Assembly (NCBI RefSeq): GCF_014841135.1
Contig: NZ_JACYTN010000003.1
Coordinates: 480,297-521,099, forward strand
Reading direction: 5' to 3'
DNA length: 40,803 nucleotides
From: Paenibacillus arenosi
GTDB lineage: Bacteria; Bacillota; Bacilli; Paenibacillales; Paenibacillaceae
Part shown: piece after piece, positions 1-7,257 of the stretch
Layout of the letters: every line of letters begins with the position of its first letter
Numbering within the stretch: the first letter of the stretch is position 1
Made by a program: the position numbers and the translations under genes
Notes under the pieces: model-generated
The model's input: only the letters and a program-made list of their open reading frames with translations
What the model was told of the DNA's origin: nothing
Database searches by the model: none

Positions 1-1
1 A

Positions 2-856
2 CCGGGTGGATTTACGTACAATCCATTGCCAGTCATTGACCCAACGATAACAAGTGTTACTCCGAACAATGGAGCAATGGCAGGTTATTATTACATTACG
101 ATTCAAGGAAAAGATTTCGATAGAAAAACGACAGTCTATATCGATGACCAAGCAGCGACTTCGACCTATATGAGTGCAACAGAGTTGTCGGTTCAGGTTC
201 CAGCAGGAAAGCGCTCGGGAGCGGTAGATGTTAAGGTAGTAACCGGTGCAAAAGGTACCGCAACAATGACAGGTGGATTTACGTATAATGCACCTGGAGG
301 AGGGGGTCAACAAGGCCAAGCCCCAACGATAACAGGCATTACTCCGAATAGTGGAGCGATGGGTGGCTATTATTACATCACGATTAAGGGTACAGGTTTC
401 GATAGAGGAACGAAAGTAACAATCGATGACCAAGCAGCAAATACGACCTATATAAGCGCAACAGAGTTGTCGGTAATGGTGCCAACAGGAAAGCGCTCGG
501 GAGCGGTAGATGTTAAGGTAGTAACAGGTAAGCAAGGTACCACAACAATGGCCGGTGGCTTTACGTATAATGTACCTGGAGGAGGGGGTCAACAAGGCCA
601 AGCCCCAACGATAACAAGCGTCACTCCGAACAGTGGAGCGATGGGTGGCTATTATTACATCACAATTAAAGGTACAGGATTCGATAGAGGAACGAAAGTA
701 ACGATCGATGATCAAGAAGCAGTAACGACCTATATAAGCGCAACGGAGTTGTCGGTGATGGTACCGCGAGCAAAACGCTCTGGAGCAGTAGATGTAAAAA
801 TAGTAACTGGAGCGAAGGGGACTGTAACCTTAGCAGGTGGCTTTACCTATCGCTAA
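2..856 (+). CDS. IPT/TIG-repeat surface protein, 5'-truncated by window edge
   Basis: The reading frame is open to the window edge, and its first residues (PGGFTYNP) match the end of a repeat unit, so the gene continues upstream; an in-frame TTG at 26 is not a credible start. What remains is three tandem immunoglobulin-like IPT/TIG domains of about 90 residues, each with the pattern PTITxxTPNxGAMxGYYYITI, then GxDFDR/GTGFDR, ending GGFTY. Units two and three are joined by a flexible Gly/Gln linker (PGGGGQQGQAPTI). No membrane anchor, sortase motif or enzyme motif is visible in this part, and the protein ends with the last repeat. IPT/TIG domains are known from extracellular adhesive and carbohydrate-active proteins. 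The two glycosyltransferases immediately downstream make it a possible glycosylation substrate, which is inference. Domain call is firm; function is open. Confidence 0.8.
   Translation, partial: PGGFTYNPLPVIDPTITSVTPNNGAMAGYYYITIQGKDFDRKTTVYIDDQAATSTYMSATELSVQVPAGKRSGAVDVKVVTGAKGTATMTGGFTYNAPGGGGQQGQAPTITGITPNSGAMGGYYYITIKGTGFDRGTKVTIDDQAANTTYISATELSVMVPTGKRSGAVDVKVVTGKQGTTTMAGGFTYNVPGGGGQQGQAPTITSVTPNSGAMGGYYYITIKGTGFDRGTKVTIDDQEAVTTYISATELSVMVPRAKRSGAVDVKIVTGAKGTVTLAGGFTYR
11..856 (+). repeat. Tandem ~282-bp IPT/TIG coding repeats
   Basis: Units 293-574 and 575-856 are exactly 282 bp (94 codons) apart and nearly identical over long stretches at the DNA level. The preceding unit (about 11-292) is more diverged and has a shorter linker. 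The DNA similarity, synonymous sites included, suggests recent expansion or homogenisation by recombination. Confidence 0.8.
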
Positions 857-865
857 TTAAGTTTT

Positions 866-901
866 ATGAGCAGGTGCTGTGCACCTGCTCATTTCCATTT
901 T
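866..901 (+). terminator. Rho-independent terminator after IPT/TIG gene
   Basis: A perfect 12-bp stem (ATGAGCAGGTGC, loop TGT, GCACCTGCTCAT) is followed by a T-rich tail, 9 bases after the stop codon. It separates the repeat protein from the glycosyltransferase operon. Confidence 0.8.
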
Positions 902-918
902 GAAAGAGAGGTTGTTCC

Positions 919-2022
919 ATGTTTCCAATATCTCTGTGTATGATTGTGAAAAATGAAGAAAGGCACATAAGTGAAGCGCTGGCTTCAGTCAAGCCATATG
1001 TGAAAGAAATGATTGTACTTGATACTGGTTCAACAGATGGTACAAGATTAATTGCAGAAAATAGTGGAGCACAAGTGTATTACAAGCCATGGAATGAAAG
1101 TTTTGCAGAGATGAGAAACGTGTGTATATCTTATGTAACTCAGCCCTTCATACTTATACTTGATGCTGATGAGAGGCTTAACTCCGTGAATAAGGAGATG
1201 CTAGAGCGGGCAATGGATGCTATGAAACAATTTGACGGATATGCTGCGGATATTATCATAAGGAGCCTAACTCAAACAGGGGAGATTTCCGAATCTTCTA
1301 ATGTTCGTCTATTCCCTAATCATCCGGATTATTATTATCAAGGAAGAATTCATGAACAGCTAGTTTATAAACATGGAACAGTTAATTCAATACGTTCTGG
1401 TATTGCTATTGAGCATCTTGGCTATCAGGAAGAAGAAATCCGTAATAAAGACAAGTACAATCGAAATCTCACTTTACTTCATGCGAGCTTGGAAATGAAT
1501 CCTGATGATAGTTATCTATTATTTCAATTAGGTAGAACCTATTATGTTAAGCAGGATTATTTGTATGCTGCAGCAGCGCTTACTAAATGTATCGACAATA
1601 TGGGTGCTAATAAGCAGCATTATTTAAGTACAGTCTATTTAACACTAGGATACACTTACATAAGGTTAAAAGAGTGGGGATTATTCGAAAAATGCTTAAA
1701 TGATGCTATTGATATTTACCCCGATTATACCGATTTATATTATATGTACGGTACAGCGCTAGTAGAAGCCAAAAATCCTGAATGGCTCATGTATATTCCT
1801 GAAGCATTTTTGAATTGTTTGCAGTTAGGTACTCCAGCATCTACTAAATATGAGACGGTTGGTGGAGTTGGTACATTTAAGGCGCATTATAATTTGGGAG
1901 TATACTATGAGCTTACTGGAAATATGGAGCTTTCGCTTTATCACTATGAACAAAGCTGTTTATATAATTACAAACTAGCTAGTCACGCTGTACAACGATT
2001 AAAGCAGTATAAAGAGGACTGA
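919..2022 (+). CDS. GT2-family glycosyltransferase with TPR repeats (copy 1)
   Basis: 367 residues. The N-terminus is a GT-A fold family 2 domain: ISLCMIVKNEE opens the first beta strand, DTGSTDGT binds the nucleotide sugar in known members, and LDADER supplies the metal-binding DxD-like site. From about residue 190 the sequence becomes TPR-like helices (for example YLLFQLGRTYYVKQDYLYAA). This architecture is known from protein glycosyltransferases acting on peptides, flagellin or other surface proteins; the sugar and acceptor cannot be read from sequence. It starts at ATG with AGAGAGG upstream and lies 4 bp before a paralogue, so they are co-transcribed. The position beside a surface protein and a flagellin methylase suggests a role in flagellin or surface-protein modification (inference). 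No signal peptide; cytoplasmic. Confidence 0.85.
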   Translation: MFPISLCMIVKNEERHISEALASVKPYVKEMIVLDTGSTDGTRLIAENSGAQVYYKPWNESFAEMRNVCISYVTQPFILILDADERLNSVNKEMLERAMDAMKQFDGYAADIIIRSLTQTGEISESSNVRLFPNHPDYYYQGRIHEQLVYKHGTVNSIRSGIAIEHLGYQEEEIRNKDKYNRNLTLLHASLEMNPDDSYLLFQLGRTYYVKQDYLYAAAALTKCIDNMGANKQHYLSTVYLTLGYTYIRLKEWGLFEKCLNDAIDIYPDYTDLYYMYGTALVEAKNPEWLMYIPEAFLNCLQLGTPASTKYETVGGVGTFKAHYNLGVYYELTGNMELSLYHYEQSCLYNYKLASHAVQRLKQYKED

Positions 2023-2026
2023 TACT

Positions 2027-3895
2027 ATGAATAATGTTACGATTTCACTATGTATGATAGTTAAAGATGAAGAACATTGTTTGGAACGTTGTTTAGAAAG
2101 TGCTAAGCATCTTGTGGACGAGATTATTATTGTAGATACGGGTTCAACTGATCGAACCAAACATATAGCGAGACGATATACAGACAATGTGTATGATTTT
2201 GAGTGGACAGAAAACTTTGCAGCAGCACGGAATTATGCGATCGAGCAAGCGTCAAGCGCTTATATTCTGCAGTTGGATGCTGACGAGATTATTATAGATA
2301 ACGATAATATACTGAAAGCTGGTTTAGATAAAGATTTCTATCATATTACGATTCATAATAATGTTGATTCAGGTCAATTTATTGTTCATCAGTTCGCAAG
2401 AGTATTTAAAAATACACCCAAATATAGATATGTGGGAGAATTGCACGAACAAATCCCCGTCAATTACGATACAGAAGAGTGGGGGTTACTACCTTGTTAC
2501 ATCGAACATGATGGATATCTTCAAAGAAATGTACAGCTAAAAGATAAATCAAATAGAAATATGCGAATTCTTAAGAAAGCAACGGCTCAAAATCCAAGTG
2601 CATTTAATTATTTTAATCTTGGAGCACAATACATGCAGGAAAATCGTTATTTAGAAGCTCTAGAAGTATTAAAAAAATCGTACGCGTCCGTGGAGCATAA
2701 TGACCTAGCTCAGAGAGTTGTTTGTCAAATCGTGAAATGTCTATATGAACTAAAGAGATGGGATGAAGCGATTCAATTAGGTGTGGATGCTTTGCGACTG
2801 TATCCAAATTCAATTGATTTATCTTTTTTGTTAGGACATTGTTACTTGGAAGTTCATTATGTAAGAGATGCTGAAAAATGTTTTGAAAGATGTCTGACTA
2901 TTGGAAATAATGCTAAGGCAGAAAACCTAGTATATCAAGCTGGAGCTGAATCATATTTGGCACTAGCTAAATTGGCCGAAACATATATGCTTGATGATGA
3001 GCCAGATAAAGCTTATACGTGTTTACAAGATGCTCTGTTGTTGGTGCCAGATAATAAAATGATAACGCAACTATTATTGGAAGTGCGACCGAATATAAGC
3101 TATGAAGAACTTCAGTCAAAATTAGCGCCGGTGCTTCCATTGAATCAGCAACGCTATATAAGTCTGATTGGAGCTTTATATAATTTAAGAAACCCATTGA
3201 TCGTTCAATTTATCGAGAGTTCTTCCTTGACAGTAACTGGTCCAACTGCAGTCCTCTATTATTTATTTAAAGGGGACTACGAGCTAGTTGAGCAGGAACT
3301 ATTAAAAGCTAAGGATAAAGACAACTTTAAGAACCATTTAAAAGATGTTCTATTATTAGGATTATTGTCAGGGGATTGTTCCGTATTCCAAGCAATGAAA
3401 TCAAAATTTGGATTGAGTCAACAAGAAGTGAAATGGCTGCAGCAACTTCTAACTCAAGGTGAACCCAAAACAAGTAATCTTTCATCCAATTTGAAATTAA
3501 TCTGGAGACAATTAGTAGAAGATCTGCTTCATCTCCATAAGTATGAACTTCTTGAAAAGCTTCTTGCTTACGCTGTAGAACCAGAGATGAGATATATTAT
3601 GAGTGAGCGATTTGTTGCTTTTGGCTTTTATGAAGCTGCACTAGATATTTTAGTTGAGGGTAAGCATGCTGCTTTTAACTATGATGTGTACAGGTTAGCT
3701 GCAAGAGCGTTAGAGAAAATAGGGCATACTTCGGATTCTCTCTTCTATTACCAGCAGGCAATTAAAATAAACAGAAGTATGGATTGCTTATATCGAATGT
3801 GGAACCTGTTTGGTGATAATATTGTGGAGCAACAGAGATTGCTGCAAGAAATGAAGAAGCTGCAACCTTATTCAGATTGGGTACACAGTTATTAA
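2027..3895 (+). CDS. GT2-family glycosyltransferase with long TPR region (copy 2)
   Basis: 622 residues. The N-terminal GT2 domain is clearly paralogous to the preceding gene (ISLCMIVKDEE, DTGSTDRT, LDADEI). The rest is a much longer helical TPR-like region (about residues 190-620) with recognisable units such as FNYFNLGAQYMQENRYLEALEVL and DLSFLLGHCYLEVHYVRDAEKCF. The SD sequence AGAGGA overlaps the stop of the upstream gene and the start ATG is only 4 bp downstream of that stop, indicating translational coupling. No membrane segments. The long TPR region probably holds the acceptor protein, by analogy with other TPR glycosyltransferases. The two copies may add successive sugars or act on different acceptors; sequence does not decide. 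Confidence 0.85.
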   Translation: MNNVTISLCMIVKDEEHCLERCLESAKHLVDEIIIVDTGSTDRTKHIARRYTDNVYDFEWTENFAAARNYAIEQASSAYILQLDADEIIIDNDNILKAGLDKDFYHITIHNNVDSGQFIVHQFARVFKNTPKYRYVGELHEQIPVNYDTEEWGLLPCYIEHDGYLQRNVQLKDKSNRNMRILKKATAQNPSAFNYFNLGAQYMQENRYLEALEVLKKSYASVEHNDLAQRVVCQIVKCLYELKRWDEAIQLGVDALRLYPNSIDLSFLLGHCYLEVHYVRDAEKCFERCLTIGNNAKAENLVYQAGAESYLALAKLAETYMLDDEPDKAYTCLQDALLLVPDNKMITQLLLEVRPNISYEELQSKLAPVLPLNQQRYISLIGALYNLRNPLIVQFIESSSLTVTGPTAVLYYLFKGDYELVEQELLKAKDKDNFKNHLKDVLLLGLLSGDCSVFQAMKSKFGLSQQEVKWLQQLLTQGEPKTSNLSSNLKLIWRQLVEDLLHLHKYELLEKLLAYAVEPEMRYIMSERFVAFGFYEAALDILVEGKHAAFNYDVYRLAARALEKIGHTSDSLFYYQQAIKINRSMDCLYRMWNLFGDNIVEQQRLLQEMKKLQPYSDWVHSY

Positions 3896-3920
3896 TAATA
3901 AGCTTTAAGGAGATTGACCT

Positions 3921-5165
3921 ATGATAGAAAATACGCTCATGCCTTCGTATATGAAAAACTTCGCCTGCATAGGTGGAGATTGTGAGGATACATGTTGTGC
4001 CGGTTGGAAAGTTACAATTGATAAAGATACATATAAAAAATATAAAAAATCAAAAAAACCAAAACTACTAAATAGCATATGCATGGAAAGTGCGGAAGAT
4101 AGAACGAAGAGTAGTTATGGTTATTTAAAGATGAGTGATGATCATAGATGTCCTATGCTAACAGATAATAGTTGGTGCTCGATTCAACTAGAGTTAGGCG
4201 AAGAGGCGTTGTCTACTACTTGTACAACTTACCCTCGTATTCTTAACTATGTCAGTGATAGATTTGAACTGTCTGCGGCAATATCTTGTCCTGAAGTGGC
4301 TCGATTGGCTTTGTTTAATGAGGATGGAATTGAATTTGACGAACTAGAATTTGAAGTATCTTCGAATTGGTCCATTGCAAATGTAATAAAAACAAATGAA
4401 GGCTCGGATAACGAGCATTTATTCTGGCCTGTTCGCATGTTCAGCATTGAAATTGTTCAATATCGAAATATTGCACTGTGTGATAGATTAATTATTTTAG
4501 GATTATTCATTGACCGAGTTCAGAAAGAAATAGATGCAGGTAACACGGTGAATATCGAGAATATTGTTGCCGATTATCGTAATAAGATGAGAGATGCTGC
4601 TTACGTTAGTTCTCTTAGTAATATCAACGTTAATATTGAATTGCAAGCTAGAGTAATTTTGGAAATCTTACAATTTAGATTCAAGCATGGCGGGATGATT
4701 GGTAGGTACGAACAGACTTACAACGAAATGATAAAAGGATATGGTATTACTGAAATAGAGGATTCTTCTGCCCAATTGATTCAAGCGTATCAAGATAATT
4801 TTTCTAGATACTACAAACCGTATATGGAAAAGATGGAGTATGTACTTGAAAACTATTTAGTTAACACTATTTTTTACAAGTCATTTCCATCTATGATGAA
4901 TAAAATGTTTCAAGATTACATGTCAATTATGGTTAACTATGTTCTGGTTAAGACACATCTAGTAGGGGTAGCTGGACACTATGAAGGTCTTAATGATGAT
5001 ATTGTGCTTAGAACCATCCAATCTATGGCGAAAGCAACGAATCATAATGCTACTTTTACTGTGAATGTAATGAATTTGCTTGAAAAAAATAATTACAATT
5101 CACTAGCGCATATTGCTACTTTGATTAAAGATGTAAATGTCAATGCAACAGTAGGAATGCGATAA
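3921..5165 (+). CDS. fliB: FliB-like flagellin lysine-N-methylase
   Basis: 414 residues. The N-terminus carries the FliB-family cysteine cluster: LMPSYMKNFxC, then CEDTCCAGW (Cys16, 21, 25, 26), followed by further cysteines in HRCPML, WCSIQ and STTCTTYPR. FliB N-methylates surface lysines of flagellin using SAM; the conserved cysteines are thought to hold an iron-sulfur cluster. The remainder is helical with little else recognisable. It follows the glycosyltransferases by 25 bp with an AAGGAG SD, so the three form one operon. The block lies just before csp-hpf-secA, the side where flagellin/fliD/fliS genes lie in Bacillus, which agrees with action on flagellin. Family assignment is fairly sure; the substrate is inferred. 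Confidence 0.8.
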   Translation: MIENTLMPSYMKNFACIGGDCEDTCCAGWKVTIDKDTYKKYKKSKKPKLLNSICMESAEDRTKSSYGYLKMSDDHRCPMLTDNSWCSIQLELGEEALSTTCTTYPRILNYVSDRFELSAAISCPEVARLALFNEDGIEFDELEFEVSSNWSIANVIKTNEGSDNEHLFWPVRMFSIEIVQYRNIALCDRLIILGLFIDRVQKEIDAGNTVNIENIVADYRNKMRDAAYVSSLSNINVNIELQARVILEILQFRFKHGGMIGRYEQTYNEMIKGYGITEIEDSSAQLIQAYQDNFSRYYKPYMEKMEYVLENYLVNTIFYKSFPSMMNKMFQDYMSIMVNYVLVKTHLVGVAGHYEGLNDDIVLRTIQSMAKATNHNATFTVNVMNLLEKNNYNSLAHIATLIKDVNVNATVGMR

Positions 5166-5177
5166 AAAATTCAGATG

Positions 5178-5225
5178 GCCCATGATTAATTTTCTAGAGA
5201 GAATTAATTATGGGCTCTTCTTTAT
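5178..5225 (+). terminator. Terminator after glycosyltransferase-fliB operon
   Basis: A long AT-rich hairpin, GCCCATGATTAATT pairing with AATTAATTATGGGC (one G-T pair), is followed by TCTTCTTTATTATT, 12 bases after the fliB stop. Confidence 0.75.
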
Positions 5226-5280
5226 TATTAGTAGTGCAGTAATGAATTTTTTTATTTTTTTTGAGATTACTGAATTTTGA

Positions 5281-5541
5281 GTTTCTCATGAACTGGTTAA
5301 TAGCCTGCTAGTTATATTAAAGGGTTTAATAGATTCAAGAATCCAATTATTTTCAAGCCGAATGCACCTCGGTTTTGCTATTAATGTAAGCGAGGAAAGC
5401 GTGATTTCTAACGGAGTGGTTGCAAGGATCGTTGTGATTACAAGATCCAGATACGAGCTAAGACGGGGATCGTGCATTGCTTGGCATTACACTCATCGTA
5501 GTAGTAATAAGTTGTATGATCTTTCATATTGGAGGGGCTAA
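5281..5541 (+). pseudogene. Possible PilZ-domain gene remnant
   Basis: An open stretch of 86 codons with no usable start at its head. The translated part running MHLGFAINVSEE, then VISNGVVARIV, then RYELRRG and NKLYDLSYWR resembles the C-terminal half of a PilZ (cyclic-di-GMP-binding) domain, where a beta strand, a GxVVR-type strand and a RYExGIxF strand follow one another. Just upstream a different frame reads NPIIFKPN, which would join naturally to MHLGF if a base had been lost near 5356-5362. The N-terminal RxxxR and D/NxSxxG motifs are absent. This is pattern recognition from memory, not an alignment. An alternative is noncoding sequence open by chance. A second short frame, 5590-5682 (about 30 codons, GTG start), is not recognised. 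Confidence 0.3.
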
Positions 5542-5741
5542 TTTGTTTATCTATTAGTACGAACAGCGTGCCACGGGCAAGGGGGAGGCGTGTTTGCTTT
5601 AGATGAGAATAACTACAATAAATGGCTGTTAAGAAGCATGAAGATTACGTCTTATTTAATAAGATTCATACCTTTAAAGTAGTGAGTACAGTTCCGCTCT
5701 GTAGTAATAGAAGAAGGCAGTAATAATATAACAATTTCTCA

Positions 5742-5770
5742 TTGACACCGCTTCCAGCTGATGATATAGT
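5742..5770 (+). promoter_or_regulatory. Sigma-A promoter of csp
   Basis: TTGACA at 5742-5747, a 17-bp spacer, and TATAGT at 5765-5770. Predicted transcription start is near 5777, giving a leader of about 47 nt before the csp ATG, as is common for cold-shock genes. Confidence 0.7.
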
Positions 5771-5823
5771 CGATGTTGTGAAGATAAACTTCACGGTACT
5801 TGAAGATGAAGGGATGTATAAAG

Positions 5824-6021
5824 ATGCAAGGTAAAGTTAAATGGTTCAACGCAGAAAAAGGTTACGGTTTCATCGAAACAGCTGAAGGTAACGACGTATT
5901 CGTTCACTTCTCCGCTATCCAAACTGACGGCTTCAAAACTCTAGAAGAAGGTCAAGCAGTAGAGTTTGATATCGTGGAAGGCGCTCGTGGACCACAAGCA
6001 GCTAACGTAATCAAGTTGTAA
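5824..6021 (+). CDS. csp: Cold-shock protein (CspA family)
   Basis: 65 residues forming a single cold-shock (OB-fold) domain, the full usual length. RNP1 is visible as KGYGFI and RNP2 as VFVHF, the aromatic nucleic-acid-binding surface. It binds single-stranded RNA/DNA and acts as an RNA chaperone in the cytoplasm. I start it at the ATG at 5824 (MQGKVKWFN), preceded by GAAGGGA at proper distance; the in-frame TTG at 5800 and ATG at 5806 would add a non-family N-terminus. It is monocistronic, with its own strong promoter and terminator. Which Csp paralogue it corresponds to cannot be decided. Confidence 0.95.
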   Translation: MQGKVKWFNAEKGYGFIETAEGNDVFVHFSAIQTDGFKTLEEGQAVEFDIVEGARGPQAANVIKL

Positions 6022-6064
6022 TTATACCGGCAATTGCCGAATAATATATGATACGCTAGCTAAG

Positions 6065-6096
6065 CCCTCTGACTTGTTCAGAGGGTTTTTTCTTTT
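6065..6096 (+). terminator. Terminator after csp
   Basis: An 8-bp stem CCCTCTGA / TCAGAGGG with a CTTGT loop, followed by TTTTTTCTTTT. A small palindrome CGGCAATTGCCG at 6029-6040 precedes it. Confidence 0.9.
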
Positions 6097-6373
6097 ATAC
6101 GGGTATCCAGCTTCGCTGTTCATTCTACTGTCTTAGTATGCTAAATTTCTCGTTACTATTATACAGACTGTTCTCCACTATACTCGCTTTAACGTCTTAA
6201 TGCAAATCCAGCATCATTTTTTTGGTGAGATGATATTGTTTTGAGCTGTCATTCTTATTGAATATACATACTTATAGCATAATTTATCTTCCAGACTCCA
6301 TTATGCTGTTTCAATCCTCTTTCAGAACGGGTACATGTAATGAAATAAAGTTCTTACAATCGTAAACGTTCTT
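6097..6373. other. Intergenic region upstream of hpf promoter
   Basis: No coding frame with a ribosome site on either strand. I looked for sigma-B and sigma-H type promoter elements, which drive hpf in Bacillus, and did not find a convincing pair. Confidence 0.5.
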
Positions 6374-6403
6374 TTGAAATCATGTGTGCCCATATGATAT
6401 AAT
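6374..6403 (+). promoter_or_regulatory. Sigma-A-type promoter of hpf
   Basis: TTGAAA at 6374-6379, an 18-bp spacer, and a perfect TATAAT at 6398-6403. The start would be close to 6410, leaving a short leader that contains the AAAGGAGG ribosome site. Confidence 0.6.
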
Positions 6404-6429
6404 AGAGGTAAGCAAAGGAGGAGTGCCCT

Positions 6430-6987
6430 ATGAATTACAGCATTCGAGGCCAACAGATTGAAGTTACTGACGCTCTCCGCGAGTATGTGGAGAAGAAGCT
6501 AAGCCGACTTGAACGCTATTTTGAAGCACCTACTTCTGACTTGAACGTAACGCTAAGCGTTACCCGTGATTTACACGGCGTTGAAGTCACAATTCCAATG
6601 CCAGGTTTACTATTGCGTGCGGAAGACCGCAGCAAAGATATGTATGCATCCGTTGATGCAGTAGTTGATAAGTTAGAGCGTCAAATACGCAAGCATAAGA
6701 CCAAAGTAAACCGTAAGTTCCGCCAGCGTCATGACGGTGGATTGAAGCAATTGTTTACTGATGGGGATGCTGCACATTCAGCCGTACAAGTACAGGAACA
6801 AGAGGATGAGCTAGAACTCGTTCGAACGAAACGTTTCACGCTGAAGCCGATGGATGTGGAGGAAGCGATTCTCCAGATGAATATGATTGGACATAATTTC
6901 TTTGTCTTCTCTAATGCTGATACGAAGGAAGTCAACGTCGTATATCGCCGCAATGACGGTCGCTACGGCCTCATTGAGCAAGGCTAA
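6430..6987 (+). CDS. hpf: Ribosome hibernation promoting factor, long form
   Basis: 185 residues, the long HPF type found in Firmicutes. The N-terminal S30AE/RaiA domain (about residues 1-100, starting MNYSIRGQQIEVTDALREYV) binds the 30S decoding region. After a variable acidic linker the C-terminal domain (about 125-180, VRTKRFTLKPMDVEEAI to GRYGLIEQG) dimerises and joins two ribosomes into an inactive 100S particle. The start ATG has a strong AAAGGAGG SD. Immediately upstream of secA, as in Bacillus (yvyD/hpf-secA). It is transcribed from its own promoter and probably ends at the hairpin at 7044. Confidence 0.97.
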   Translation: MNYSIRGQQIEVTDALREYVEKKLSRLERYFEAPTSDLNVTLSVTRDLHGVEVTIPMPGLLLRAEDRSKDMYASVDAVVDKLERQIRKHKTKVNRKFRQRHDGGLKQLFTDGDAAHSAVQVQEQEDELELVRTKRFTLKPMDVEEAILQMNMIGHNFFVFSNADTKEVNVVYRRNDGRYGLIEQG

Positions 6988-7043
6988 TTGATAAGGCGCA
7001 CTTTCTAATTATAAAGGACGACGTCCCTAATTTATGAAGATTA

Positions 7044-7076
7044 GAGCCTATTTCCCACAACGGAATGGGCTCTTTT
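7044..7076 (+). terminator. Terminator after hpf
   Basis: GAGCCTATT pairs with the AATGGGCTC strand (one G-T pair), with two more pairs beyond a bulge, followed by TCTTTT. It lies between the hpf stop and the secA promoter. Confidence 0.6.
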
Positions 7077-7128
7077 CACGTATAATAGATTATAAGACTT
7101 ATAGATCCCCGAGACGGGGCTGGGACGG

Positions 7129-7157
7129 TTGCGACAATCCCATGAAAATGTTACAAT
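7129..7157 (+). promoter_or_regulatory. Sigma-A promoter of secA
   Basis: TTGCGA at 7129-7134, a 17-bp spacer, and TACAAT at 7152-7157. The predicted start near 7164 gives a leader of about 94 nt before the secA ATG. A GC-rich hairpin (CCCCG AGA CGGGG, 7107-7119) lies just upstream. Confidence 0.5.
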
Positions 7158-7257
7158 TTATTGCAAAACGAGTCAACGAACAAGTTCTCTGTTGCAGGCC
7201 TAATTTAGCAAGATAAGCCGTGAGAATACGTTCTGTTTTGCGTGAAAGGGGCTAACC

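Noticed and set aside
5286..5477. 63-codon minus-strand open frame after fliB
   Set aside because: No SD; it is the complement of the plus-strand stretch that looks more like a PilZ relic.
7034..7216. 60-codon open frame between hpf and secA
   Set aside because: No ribosome site, it spans the hpf terminator hairpin and the secA promoter, and the product has no protein-like pattern.
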